This document shows, one piece after another, positions 15,285-24,083 of a stretch of 27,424 nucleotides of DNA. Position 1 is the first letter of the stretch, and the number at the start of each line of letters is the position of its first letter. Both the position numbers and the translations under genes were made by a program. Below the pieces are notes generated by a model, which did no database searches, was not told the origin of the DNA, and saw nothing but the letters and a program-made list of their open reading frames with translations. The DNA comes from an uncultured Leptolyngbya sp. (GTDB taxonomy: Bacteria > Cyanobacteriota > Cyanobacteriia > Phormidesmidales > Phormidesmidaceae): positions 1 to 27,424 of the forward strand of contig CALBPH010000408.1 of NCBI GenBank assembly GCA_937899365.1, given 5' to 3'.

Positions 15285-16601
15285 TCAAACTTTAGAGAGA
15301 CTTTTTGGTATCTCAGAGACTGAGTCATTCATCCTGTTAGAACTCTCTTCTGACCATGTAGAGATGATTTGAACAGACGATAACGATACCCAAACATACA
15401 GAATCCAAGCATCACCTACAAACAAATTACTCTCCGTTAGGTTACTAAGTGTTAGAAACACGAGCATAACCACAGGATATATTGCATAGGATTTTTTAGT
15501 CAGTCGAATTAACTGAATTGATTTAACAAATGTTATGAGAAAATTCGAGAAGAATAAGAGTCCTCCAATCCACCCCAGCGCTAGTAAAACCTCAATAAAC
15601 CCATTGTGAGCATTGGGCACAGGCCACCCAGCTATTTGTCTAACAATATCAGCTGGAGCGCCATAGGGTCCCCAGAAACCTTTATAGCCATAACCTAAGA
15701 AAGGCTTTTGAGAAATCATATGAAATAGAGCAGGCCAAATATCATTACGACCTGATAAATCTGTCCCTTTACCAAATGCTCCAAGCAGCGTATCCGCGTT
15801 AGCTTGTATATAGGAAATTGCAATCCCTGCCGTTAGGGTGATTGAGCTAACGGCAACCACCATAGATCGATAATTTAACTTCAAGGCATTGCAAACAAAA
15901 AATGTTAGCGTCATTGTTGCCGTTGCCAAGAGCCCCGTTGTTGATTGAGCAGCTACAACAAGGAAAGCTGATAGAACCATAGATCCGGTGATGGCTAACT
16001 TGGCCTTGCCACGAAAAACATCTGTATACTGAGTAATCAGAAGAAATACTGTAGTTAGGGCCATTTGAGCGCCCAACTTATTCTTATGGGTATGCACGCC
16101 TCGCCAGGCTCCTGTATGTGGAGCAAGATGCATCACTCCATACTTCGGTATTAATACACCAAAGAGAAAGCAAACCAAGGTATTTATGCAGAGTGCAGTA
16201 ACCAAAAGCCTGAGCTGTTGCTTAAAGCTAAAGCTCAAGGAAAAATACGCTGAAAATGCCGTAGCACCTATCAGAAGGATACCTCGTCGCGAGGAAACAT
16301 TGGGAAAGACTGACCAATTGGATGAAAGTACAATCAGCAATAAAAATACAACCAACAGCAATGATTTAGGGCTCGACTTTAAACGAGTCAAAATCATTTT
16401 CCAACGCAATAGTATCCCCAAACAGGAAGCTGCATGAATTGCCGTACTGATTCCTGGGAGTAGAAAATTACTTTTGACAGTGGATAAATCAACTAACTGT
16501 CCACCACCACCACTGTCAATTAGGTTAATAGGATTGCCAAGAAAGAACCACAATCCAAAACAGACAAAAGCGTATTCTAAATACCTCGGAATTTTAAGCA
16601 C
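15285..16601 (-). CDS. O-antigen polymerase/ligase-like membrane protein (Wzy/WaaL family)
   Basis: This 438-residue, strongly hydrophobic protein has about ten or more membrane segments. Near residue 330 the long periplasmic region carries VPNAHNGFIEVLLALGW, preceded by PFLGYGYKGFWG. This is the H-N-G/E motif typical of the Wzy_C/O-antigen ligase family. A polar loop with GLATATMTL and YRSMVVAV lies in mid-protein. In a Wzx/Wzy pathway it would join flipped repeat units into chains in the periplasm. The start is GTG at 16599-16601, giving MLKIPRYLEYAFVCFG; no better in-frame ATG is near. It lies 95 bp after the upstream GT2 gene. Confidence 0.85.
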   Translation of the reverse strand: MLKIPRYLEYAFVCFGLWFFLGNPINLIDSGGGGQLVDLSTVKSNFLLPGISTAIHAASCLGILLRWKMILTRLKSSPKSLLLVVFLLLIVLSSNWSVFPNVSSRRGILLIGATAFSAYFSLSFSFKQQLRLLVTALCINTLVCFLFGVLIPKYGVMHLAPHTGAWRGVHTHKNKLGAQMALTTVFLLITQYTDVFRGKAKLAITGSMVLSAFLVVAAQSTTGLLATATMTLTFFVCNALKLNYRSMVVAVSSITLTAGIAISYIQANADTLLGAFGKGTDLSGRNDIWPALFHMISQKPFLGYGYKGFWGPYGAPADIVRQIAGWPVPNAHNGFIEVLLALGWIGGLLFFSNFLITFVKSIQLIRLTKKSYAIYPVVMLVFLTLSNLTESNLFVGDAWILYVWVSLSSVQIISTWSEESSNRMNDSVSEIPKSLSKV

Positions 16602-16696
16602 GACATCATACTCGGTAATTAATTCTACTTTGTAGGCGTATTTTAGTTATTCAAGCCTATATTACAGCACCGCTTTCAATAAACCTTAGTCCGCCT

Positions 16697-17632
16697 TTAA
16701 ATACTGAATTTAAATAGGTTAAACGTTATTAATTTAAAGTACAGAAGAAATGCTAGTAAAACTGATTTAGGGTTCTTACAGAAACTCCACCAGTTACTGA
16801 TAAGTGCACGATTGATAAACGTAACACCCAGTAAGGCTGAAAGATTTAGCCGTAGCGTTTGGCGGGCTAAATACTGTAGCTGAGCCGTTTTAGCAGCACT
16901 GTAATGTTTTTCGACTAGTTCAGGCGCATTCTGACGGGCTTTTTGCATTAATTTTGCCCATCCATCTTCCATTTTTATCAGGGTTGAAGATAGTCCCGAT
17001 GAGTGTAAACGATATTGCACTAAGACTTGGTCAATCCCATCTATTTGCCAATTTTCTTGAAATGAGAGTCTAAATAGCAGGTCTATATCTTCGTTATACT
17101 GCATCGATTCATCAAACCCGTTTAGTTCTTGAAAAACTGATTTTCGAATCACAAGATTAGAGGTTGTTACAGTGGGGTTACCGTAAAACAAATCTTGAGG
17201 TTGCAGTTTATCAACTATATTGTTGGTCGTTTTTCGAGTCGTTTTACCGTCTGACTCGATGAGTTCAACCCGTGAAAAACTAGCTCCAACATTAGGATGA
17301 GCTGCCATATATTCTACATGGAGCTTCAGTTTGTCTTTTAACCAAAGATCATCCGAGTCAAGGAATGCAATGAGTTCGCCTTTTGCTAGCTCAGCTCCCA
17401 AATTACGGGCAACCGATACGCCACCATTTTCTTTGGAAATCAGGTTTACTCTAGAATCTGATTGACAGAACTCATTGACCACCGCCTTGGTGTCATCTTT
17501 TGAGCCATCGTCAATAATCAGTAGCTCCCAGTTTGCATAGGATTGGTCTAAGACAGACTGAATCACCTGCGGTAAAAAATTAGCCGCATTGTACGCTGGA
17601 ATAACAACGGAGATAATTGGTGTTGAAGTCAT
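16697..17632 (-). CDS. Family 2 glycosyltransferase
   Basis: A 311-residue GT2 with ISVVIPAYNAANFL (7-20), IIDDGSKDDT (39-48), ENGGVSVARNLGAELA (68-83) and the metal-binding FLDSDDLW (90-97). It is clearly related to the GT2 at 13962-14960 in its N-terminal half, but the acceptor halves differ, so the two probably add different sugars. A final hydrophobic stretch (SVLLAFLLYFKLITFNLFKF) may touch the membrane. It lies between Wzx (50 bp upstream) and Wzy (95 bp downstream) and is probably cotranscribed with them. Confidence 0.85.
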   Translation of the reverse strand: MTSTPIISVVIPAYNAANFLPQVIQSVLDQSYANWELLIIDDGSKDDTKAVVNEFCQSDSRVNLISKENGGVSVARNLGAELAKGELIAFLDSDDLWLKDKLKLHVEYMAAHPNVGASFSRVELIESDGKTTRKTTNNIVDKLQPQDLFYGNPTVTTSNLVIRKSVFQELNGFDESMQYNEDIDLLFRLSFQENWQIDGIDQVLVQYRLHSSGLSSTLIKMEDGWAKLMQKARQNAPELVEKHYSAAKTAQLQYLARQTLRLNLSALLGVTFINRALISNWWSFCKNPKSVLLAFLLYFKLITFNLFKFSI

Positions 17633-17682
17633 GGAAATATACTTGGGAGTATTTTAAAGGCTGTGGCCAGACAAAATAGAAG

Positions 17683-18948
17683 CTAGGAAAGGGAAAGGGA
17701 TTTTGTGCCAGAGAAAACAGATTTAGAGACAAAGAACGTAAAGAGCGGTAGGCAAATAAGATGAACGACTAAGACAACCACTGCCACTGCTGTAATGTTG
17801 AATTGAGCGGCGATAATGATGGAAATAGTTAGCAGCGTTGTGAAGAAAACATTCCATTTAAGTCCATCTAGACCTCGATCAACGGTTAATAATAGCTGCT
17901 CGGCCACTAGGGCAAATGGCCTGGGTAAACCTGAGATACAAACAATAATTAGAATAGGAATAGCTACGATCCATTTTTCACCAAAGACAATGGGTACATA
18001 TATGGGCGCTAGGCTACTCTGAGTTATGACTAATGGAAATATAATCGCGGCACAAATGGTTAGACTGCGGATATAGCTCTTCTTCAATTGAGAAAGGTTC
18101 TCACGGGCTTCGCATAGATACGGGAAGACAGAGTTAGAAACCATATTGATGGCTGTCAAACTCAGACCTAGTCCGGCATTGAAACTAAAGAAGTAGATTC
18201 CAAGTTGTTCAACACTGAAGAAACGGCCAATTAATATGTAATCCATGTTGGAACGGAGATAGTTGAGTAACTCTATTCCTAATGGAAATTTTGAGAAATC
18301 AAAAATCTGTTTGTATCCTTTGAGGGTAAATTTACCGCTAGGTCTCCAAGCATGATTCTTTCTGTAGATGATAAACCAGCAGCTTTGGGCAATAACGGCT
18401 GGAATAACAATACTCCAAATACCCAGGCCCATTAGGGCAAAAATGACTACTGAGCATTGGCCAATAAGTGCACTGACAGCTGTTGCGATCGCACCAATCT
18501 CTAACCTATTTTCACGCCGAATTAATGCATCTTGCACGGCATAAAACGGATTAACCAGGTATGGAGTCGCTGCAACTATAATGGGAAACGTTAGCTCTGG
18601 CTCTCCATAGAAGAGGGCAATGGGGAATGCCATGAGGCATTGAAGCGTAAAGATACCTAAGCAAAGAATCCAATTTGTCCAGTAGGCCGTATCTAGCAGA
18701 CCGTCAAGTTCTTCCTTACTAGCTTGAATCAGTTTGGGGGCAATTCCACCCTTTTGGATAAATACATTTGCAAAATCAGTGATTGCAAAAATAATTGCAA
18801 TCAGACCATATTCCTCGGTGCTTAGCGAACGGGATAATACTACAACTAGCGCTATACGTATAACTCGCCTAAAGATCTGACTGGCTGTGAGCCATCCGAT
18901 ATTCTTTACAAGCTTGTCCGAAAACAAGCGCTTAACTTTATTGAGCAT
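17683..18948 (-). CDS. Polysaccharide flippase, Wzx family (WzxC-like)
   Basis: This is a 421-residue integral membrane protein with about twelve hydrophobic segments. It starts with KNIGWLTASQIFRRVIRIAL and LSTEEYGLIAIIFAITDFA, the typical opening of polysaccharide_synt-type flippases. Mid-protein motifs include YRSNMDYILIGRFF (as LRSNMDYILIGRFFSVEQLG) and GLSLTAINMVSNSVFPYL. It would flip undecaprenyl-linked repeat units across the inner membrane. At 421 residues it is shorter than many homologues, lacking perhaps the last helices, but it ends in hydrophobic sequence and looks complete. It lies 131 bp after the Wza gene, with a hairpin between, and 50 bp before a GT2. Confidence 0.85.
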   Translation of the reverse strand: MLNKVKRLFSDKLVKNIGWLTASQIFRRVIRIALVVVLSRSLSTEEYGLIAIIFAITDFANVFIQKGGIAPKLIQASKEELDGLLDTAYWTNWILCLGIFTLQCLMAFPIALFYGEPELTFPIIVAATPYLVNPFYAVQDALIRRENRLEIGAIATAVSALIGQCSVVIFALMGLGIWSIVIPAVIAQSCWFIIYRKNHAWRPSGKFTLKGYKQIFDFSKFPLGIELLNYLRSNMDYILIGRFFSVEQLGIYFFSFNAGLGLSLTAINMVSNSVFPYLCEARENLSQLKKSYIRSLTICAAIIFPLVITQSSLAPIYVPIVFGEKWIVAIPILIIVCISGLPRPFALVAEQLLLTVDRGLDGLKWNVFFTTLLTISIIIAAQFNITAVAVVVLVVHLICLPLFTFFVSKSVFSGTKSLSLS

Positions 18949-19015
18949 GATGATTTAGGCGAACCTTAGAAAAAATAATCTGTTCATCTATAAATTAAAT
19001 ATCCATAGCCTTAAT

Positions 19016-19039
19016 GCCTAATCCATAAGAAGATTAGGC
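19016..19039. terminator. 8-bp hairpin between the exporter and flippase genes
   Basis: GCCTAATC (19016-19023) and GATTAGGC (19032-19039) form a perfect stem around an 8-nt loop. The T-run (CTTTT) follows on the plus strand only, while the genes run on the minus strand. It is therefore more likely an mRNA processing or stabilising structure between the two cistrons than an efficient terminator. Confidence 0.4.
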
Positions 19040-19079
19040 CTTTTGCGATTTATCCCACCTTAGTGGCGGCGCTGGTCAG

Positions 19080-20186
19080 TTAATTGAATATCCTAAACAA
19101 GAAATTCAACGGGTTGACGATCCGGGCAGCAAAGTCAAGAACTGAGCCGGTTGATGTTTTAGGTACAACAACAACGTCACCATCTTGAATTTGGTAGGTG
19201 TCTACGAGGTTACGAAGATCTACGACTTCCTGAGTAACTTCACCCGTATCTTTATTCATCCGAACAAAGGCAACTTCCTTAAGCTTTGCATCATCTGTGG
19301 GACCACCTGCGATCGCAACGGCACTAGACAGAGAGCTATTTGGAGGAACAGCAACCTCTCCAGGTCGTGTTACTTCCCCAACAACCCGAACCCGAACTGT
19401 ATCTGGAGCCAAGCTCGATGTGGCCAATAAGCGACTATCAACCAGCTCTTCTCCTTCAGCTAAACGAGGAACAAATACCAGGTCTCCATCCCTAAGCAAC
19501 ATTTCTTCAGGTACCGTGGCCGTCCAGAGCGCATCCCAAAGATTGACCTCTGTTCTGACCGTATCACCGTTGGGCAGCTCACGAATGACCACGACCTCAC
19601 GCAGATCGGCTGTCCGTCTAATGCCGCCTGCCTGCACTAACGCCTCACTAACATAAGGAGGGGAGTAAGCAGATTCCTGGGTAATATCAGTTGTTTCCTG
19701 TAGCTGAATCGGTCCTGGTCGATACACCTCACCTGCAACATTAATCACAACAGGACGCAGCGCATTTAAGGTGACAGAAACAGCCGGATCAACAAGGATT
19801 GTGTTTAAGACCTGTGTCAGCTCTTGCGTTAGCTGATCGGGTGTTCTTCCAGCGGCCGAAACCTTACCCACAATCGGCAAGCTAATGGAGCCGTCGGGAA
19901 ATACCGATAGGGGGCCCGTATACTCAGGGAATCCGTAGACACTCACTTCAATCCGATCGCCAGGTCCTAATAAATAAGATGACGATGCGTAGTCAATGGG
20001 CACCGTGTTGGCCCTAAGCGTCCGGTTGTCAACAGACGGCAGCGCTGGCTCCTCTGGCGGTAGTGCCGGTAAGGGTTGGGCAACGGCTGCTATGGGCATA
20101 CAGCAAATGAGTCCCATGAGCAAAGGCGCAGCTGATCGTATCTGGTGACGGCTAAGTGGCAACATCTTTCGTTTAAAGGAATTCAT
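19080..20186 (-). CDS. Polysaccharide export protein (OPX/Wza-like) with SLBB domains
   Basis: A signal peptide (residues about 1-36, hydrophobic core APLLMGLICCMPIAAVA) is followed by a Pro-rich linker. The poly_export domain begins near residue 70 with YLLGPGDRIEVSVYGFPEYTG (as LGPGDRIEVSVYG) and FPDGSISLPIVGKV. At least two SLBB-type units follow (VINVAGEVYRPGPIQL, VRVRVVGEVTRPGEVAVPP). The C-terminal end is hydrophobic (FAARIVNPLNFLFRIFN). The family forms or gates the outer-membrane/periplasmic channel for capsule or EPS export and works with a Wzc-type partner. No clear lipobox is visible (LICC lacks the usual small residue). It starts 55 bp after the Wzc-like gene. The call is firm. 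Confidence 0.9.
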   Translation of the reverse strand: MNSFKRKMLPLSRHQIRSAAPLLMGLICCMPIAAVAQPLPALPPEEPALPSVDNRTLRANTVPIDYASSSYLLGPGDRIEVSVYGFPEYTGPLSVFPDGSISLPIVGKVSAAGRTPDQLTQELTQVLNTILVDPAVSVTLNALRPVVINVAGEVYRPGPIQLQETTDITQESAYSPPYVSEALVQAGGIRRTADLREVVVIRELPNGDTVRTEVNLWDALWTATVPEEMLLRDGDLVFVPRLAEGEELVDSRLLATSSLAPDTVRVRVVGEVTRPGEVAVPPNSSLSSAVAIAGGPTDDAKLKEVAFVRMNKDTGEVTQEVVDLRNLVDTYQIQDGDVVVVPKTSTGSVLDFAARIVNPLNFLFRIFN

Positions 20187-20241
20187 AATAGTAAAATTTT
20201 CACCGTTGGGTCGAAGAGCTAAACACCATTACCAGGCAGCT

Positions 20242-22473
20242 CTAGAGGTGACTGTTGGCATTGACCTGACTGTTTACATCGTGACTATTGTTGGCCACAG
20301 ATGTAAACCTTGCCGAATTCTTTTGGGGCGCGTAGTTCTGATTTTTAGTAAAGTAATGGTCCGGCGTTCCCTTAACATCGATACCATTGGCCACTAAGCC
20401 CAGAACCGGCTGCTGAGACTGGGACAACATATTTTTCGTGGCGCGAATACTATCGGCATCCGCCTGACCAGGACGCATGACGAGCAGAATGCCATCCGTT
20501 GCCCGCCCTATCGTTAGGGTGTCTGCTAATCCTAAAATCGGTGGAGTATCGATAATAATGTAGTCGTAGGCCTTTTCACAGGCCTGTAAAAGCGGCGCAA
20601 TATGCTGAGATTCTAGAATAGCCAGGGGATTGGAAGGAATAATACCCGCTGGTAAAACATGCAAGTTAGGTTCTTGAAGCACAATAGCGTCCTTAAGAGC
20701 TACTTCCCCTGCCGCAAAATTGCTCAAGCCCTTTAGATTAGGAATACCCCACACGGAATGTTGAGTAGGCTTACGCATATCTGCATCAACAACCAGTACT
20801 AAGTGCCCTAAATTAGCCAGCGTCAGTGCTAAATTGGCCGCAACCTCAGATTTCCCTTCACCTGCAACCGCACTGGTTACAGTCACGGTTTTGATCGGCT
20901 TATCTACACATGAGAACTTGAGGTTTGCCTGAAGGGCCTGGTAGGCCTGCAAAATTGAAGCAGGCTCAGTATCACCTCGGACCACAACGCTGGGAATAGC
21001 CCCATCTCTGGCGCTAAACCGTTTCCAAGCAGGAATGACGCCTAAAAGCGGATACTCATAGAGTTCCTGTCCTTCCCGTACTGTTTTCACAGAGTGGTCA
21101 GCCATGTCAGCTAAGAAGGCCGCAATCAGTCCCAGTAATACGCCAGCCGCACTTCCGGCTATAAGGAACAGCTTTAGTGAAGTGCCAACGGTTTCCGACG
21201 GCACCAAGGCTGGCGAAACAATGCGGGCATTTCCAGAGTTTTGATTTTCAAGAACTTGAGCCTCTTGCAGGTTTTGCAGTAATGTCTCATAGGTAGTTTG
21301 GGCAACAGCAAGCTTTCGCTCTAGCTCTCGCTGCTGTTTTTCTAGGATAGGAATCTGCCTAGCTCTACCCTGCTGAGTTTCCTGCGCATTTACCAGCTGG
21401 TTAATTTGTTGTTCCAAACCTGACTGCTCACCCTCAAGCTGTAGATAGGCGGCAATCATGTCTTGTTCTAGTTGACCCGATTGCAAATCATCTAGGGGTA
21501 AATCTAACTGATTCGCCCCTAAGGTAATGTCAATTCGCTGCTGGAGAAGATCCTGAAGGGCGGCTTCTTGGTTGCGAATCGTCACAACTTCAGGATGCCC
21601 GTCTCGATAGCGCGTGCGTGCCAGTGCCAGATCTGACTGTACCGTTTGCAGCTGCAGCAGCACATCTTGAATACCAGGGGACTCACTAATAATCCCTACG
21701 GCATAGGCTTCTTGGGAACTGAGTTTCAAATTTTGCTGAATCTGAGAAGATTGGGCCAGACGGTCAGCCAACTGGGACTGGAGCTGTATCAGCGTACTGT
21801 CCAGGGTAAAGAGCGCGGTAACCAGATTGGTGGATTCCTCTTCAAGGTTAATGATTCTGTTGACTTCCTTGAAGCGTCGTAAACCTGATTCTGCTTCACT
21901 CACAGCAGCCTCAGACTCAGGTAGCTGTGCCGTAATAAATTCTTGAGCTGCAACCGCGGCCGCACGATTGGTCTGAATATCGTTTTGGATATAGATCTCT
22001 GTAATTGTATTGACAATATTCGCCACCAATTCCGGATCAGAAGACTTGTATGAAACACTCAGGACGTCTGTTCCAGGAACGCCCACGACAGTCAGTTCAC
22101 GCAGAAAATCGATGGGGTCAAGGGGCTCGCCTTCGTCATCTTTCAGCTGAAGCGTTGATATCACCTGCTGGGCAATAGGAGTAGAGCGGAAAACTTCGAT
22201 TTGAGTATCGAGGGGGTTATCCAAATTCGTTAGTGCTTTCAGCTCCCGATCTGAGCCCTGAAGCCCAACTAAAGAAGATGTTTGGTTGGATATTTCGAAT
22301 AAAAGTTTTGATTCGGCTTCGTACTCAGGTTTTTGAGTAATTCCAACACCGACGGCAGCGGTCGCCGTTAGTCCGAAAACCGTCAGCGCAATTAGCCAGC
22401 GACGCTTGAGAACTAACCAATACTTATGTAAATCTATTTCAATCTCTTGAACAGAGCTAGCTTTAGATGCCAT
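20242..22473 (-). CDS. Wzc-like polysaccharide co-polymerase fused to BY-type tyrosine kinase
   Basis: A Wzz-type N-terminal domain begins with DLHKYWLVLKRRW and membrane helix 1 (about 25-45). Residues about 170-410 form a long periplasmic coiled-coil region. Membrane helix 2 spans 433-453. The cytoplasmic kinase has Walker A AVAGEGKS (535-542), Walker A' VLVVDADMRKP (559-569) and Walker B YIIIDTPP (638-645). It would control chain length and couple ATP-driven autophosphorylation to export through the Wza-like partner. The C-terminal tail after residue 700 has only two tyrosines (707 and 714) and is Asn/Ser-rich, so the usual Tyr cluster is poor. AGG seven bases before the ATG supports the start. 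It is the first gene of the minus-strand EPS locus, and 974 bp of non-coding DNA precede it. Confidence 0.9.
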   Translation of the reverse strand: MASKASSVQEIEIDLHKYWLVLKRRWLIALTVFGLTATAAVGVGITQKPEYEAESKLLFEISNQTSSLVGLQGSDRELKALTNLDNPLDTQIEVFRSTPIAQQVISTLQLKDDEGEPLDPIDFLRELTVVGVPGTDVLSVSYKSSDPELVANIVNTITEIYIQNDIQTNRAAAVAAQEFITAQLPESEAAVSEAESGLRRFKEVNRIINLEEESTNLVTALFTLDSTLIQLQSQLADRLAQSSQIQQNLKLSSQEAYAVGIISESPGIQDVLLQLQTVQSDLALARTRYRDGHPEVVTIRNQEAALQDLLQQRIDITLGANQLDLPLDDLQSGQLEQDMIAAYLQLEGEQSGLEQQINQLVNAQETQQGRARQIPILEKQQRELERKLAVAQTTYETLLQNLQEAQVLENQNSGNARIVSPALVPSETVGTSLKLFLIAGSAAGVLLGLIAAFLADMADHSVKTVREGQELYEYPLLGVIPAWKRFSARDGAIPSVVVRGDTEPASILQAYQALQANLKFSCVDKPIKTVTVTSAVAGEGKSEVAANLALTLANLGHLVLVVDADMRKPTQHSVWGIPNLKGLSNFAAGEVALKDAIVLQEPNLHVLPAGIIPSNPLAILESQHIAPLLQACEKAYDYIIIDTPPILGLADTLTIGRATDGILLVMRPGQADADSIRATKNMLSQSQQPVLGLVANGIDVKGTPDHYFTKNQNYAPQKNSARFTSVANNSHDVNSQVNANSHL

Positions 22474-23259
22474 TGAGCCTCACTGGGAAAAGAAACGAAT
22501 CACGACGGGGAGGATAATATTACGGGCCTAATATCGAAGGTTAAAACCTGAATATCAATCTATATAAAGTTTTCAGCAAGCAGCTTCATTGAATTATGAA
22601 GGAACACATTGGCTCTCAGTGAAACTATCGTTGCTAGTGAAAAAATGCATACAAGTGACACCAAAGCCCCTTAGAAAATATAGTTAACCCTGCAACAGAG
22701 TTATACCCATTCTTTCAAGCAAGGTAATTACTAACAGTGATAATTGAACGTGGGCATGAGAACTTCATGGCACGTATCAATTTTCTAAAAACCTGATAAA
22801 GGATAGGAACAAATCATAGTGAAATGAAGCTTGTGAATGTAGCTGGTCAATGCACCCAAACCCGAACCTAGTATTTCTATGTAGACCTTTAGGAATCAGA
22901 ACGTTCTGGGGCTAATAAATTAGGTCAATCAGAAATCCGTTGGATTACCCAAATAGCGGATAAATAATACGTAGGTTAGTAATAATAAATACAGTATCTA
23001 GGTTGATAAACGTAAGTCCTTAATATTAAACATCCTGAATAATATTCGTAGCAAGGTTGAAGTTACCGTAAAGCCCATGGATGAGATGGACTGACTTTAA
23101 ATTTATGATGTCTTATATTATGAACCCCAAAAAGCTATTGAAGTTCCTTAGTTAATTTTTCCCTTCTTTGACTGCTTTTGCTCTGGGTTATTGATTGCAT
23201 CTGTCAGGTTTGTTAGGAGCAGCGGACATTCTTAAACGTCTCAAGTTACAACCGCTAAC

Positions 23260-23305
23260 CTGACTCATATTCGACGAACCCATCGGTTAGTCGAATATGA
23301 GTCAG
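23260..23305. repeat. 16-bp perfect inverted repeat with nested stem
   Basis: Arms at 23260-23275 and 23290-23305 (CTGACTCATATTCGAC and its complement) are perfect over 16 bp. The 14-nt loop itself contains AACC/GGTT (23277-23280, 23285-23288) around CATC. No T-run follows directly on either strand. It may be a structured RNA end, a cruciform, or the relic of a small mobile element. Confidence 0.6.
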
Positions 23306-23364
23306 TCGGCCGTCATAGGTCTTAATTTTTGTCATTCCTGCTTTAGAGGATAAACTGAGCGGTT

Positions 23365-23387
23365 AGATAGGCTAGAGGCCCCTATCT
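23365..23387. terminator. Possible terminator downstream of the ABC operon
   Basis: AGATAGG (23365-23371) pairs with CCTATCT (23381-23387) across a 9-nt loop, 60 bp past the DUF4340 stop. A short TTTC follows on the plus strand only, so termination of the minus-strand operon is uncertain. Confidence 0.3.
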
Positions 23388-23447
23388 TTCAGATGAGATC
23401 ATCTCAAGGAGCAGCAACACCTAACGTTTGATTCTCTCGAACTGGTT

Positions 23448-24068
23448 TTATTCACTTTGAGCTGGGTTGTCTGCATCCTGAGGCTCATCGGCAGTAGCGT
23501 CATCTGGCTCGGCAGCAGCATCTTCCTCAGCATCGGCGAGGAGCCATTCATCCTGTGGGCGTTCCAGACCACTTTCTAGCCTGCTAGGTATGAGGTAGAT
23601 ATCGACAGAATCGGCAGCGGCAACAGCTGGCTCCGTCATAACGTAGAGAGATGTCTCACTAAAATCTTTATCGCCTACGGTTAAGGTGTGGTTTTCTTCA
23701 TTAACCATTAGATCAACGATGGCTGTAGGGTCATCTAAGCCATAGGTGTCTAACTGATTTGGGTTAACTGTGACGGTCTCTTTGACGGTGTCGCTGGTAA
23801 TGATGTTAAGTAAAAAGGCGATGGCAGAGGGATCGGCTGGCGCTGATTCAGGCTCGGTCATCTGCCATGTATCGTCATCAGTTTTGGCAAAGGCTAACCG
23901 GCTACCATCCAGATTGATGGCAAATGAGCTGACATCTGCTTCGGTAAAACCATATAGGGTTTTACTGTCGCTAGATTGGGTTCCTTTTCTGGTTTCAATG
24001 ATTGTGACGGTGGCTGCTAGTGCGATCGCAACTCCCAGCAAAATCCCAGTACTGCGCTGTAGCTTCAT
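23448..24068 (-). CDS. DUF4340 domain protein, membrane-anchored
   Basis: The protein has 206 residues. An N-terminal membrane anchor (GILLGVAIALAATVTIIE, about 8-25) precedes a periplasmic DUF4340-type body. Landmarks are LYGFTEADVSSFAI, DDDTWQMTEP, YGLDDPTAIVDLMV, LTVGDKDFSETSLYVM and VDIYLIPSRL. The C-terminal 30 residues are very acidic (DAEEDAAAEPDDATADEPQD). DUF4340 proteins commonly end Gld-type ABC operons, as here. Their role is unknown, possibly in assembling or handling the exported substrate. AAGGAG at 24080-24085 overlaps the stop codon of the upstream gene, 11 bp before the ATG, so translation is probably coupled. It is the last gene of the operon. Confidence 0.8.
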   Translation of the reverse strand: MKLQRSTGILLGVAIALAATVTIIETRKGTQSSDSKTLYGFTEADVSSFAINLDGSRLAFAKTDDDTWQMTEPESAPADPSAIAFLLNIITSDTVKETVTVNPNQLDTYGLDDPTAIVDLMVNEENHTLTVGDKDFSETSLYVMTEPAVAAADSVDIYLIPSRLESGLERPQDEWLLADAEEDAAAEPDDATADEPQDADNPAQSE

Positions 24069-24083
24069 CTTAATCTATGCTCC

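Larger units (their letters stand above)
22474..23447. other. 974-bp non-coding region upstream of the EPS locus
   Basis: No convincing gene lies here. It is AT-rich and should hold the main promoter of the EPS locus on its left side and the end of the ABC operon on its right. Two hairpins are present (23260-23305, 23365-23387). On the plus strand around 23115-23260 the sequence reads in a protein-like way but with stops (HLSGLLGAADILKRLKLQPL before a TGA), perhaps a decayed gene or insertion-sequence relic. AT-rich boxes such as TAATATTAT (minus strand, near 22515) could be a -10 element, but I cannot assign a promoter with confidence. Confidence 0.45.

Noticed and set aside
19297..19656. 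119-codon plus-strand frame opposite the Wza-like gene
   Set aside because: It is antisense to a well-recognised gene, Ser/Thr/Arg-rich, and without a start signal.
23260..23305. Terminal inverted repeats of an intact insertion sequence
   Set aside because: The arms are only 14 bp apart with no transposase between them; no intact insertion sequence is visible.
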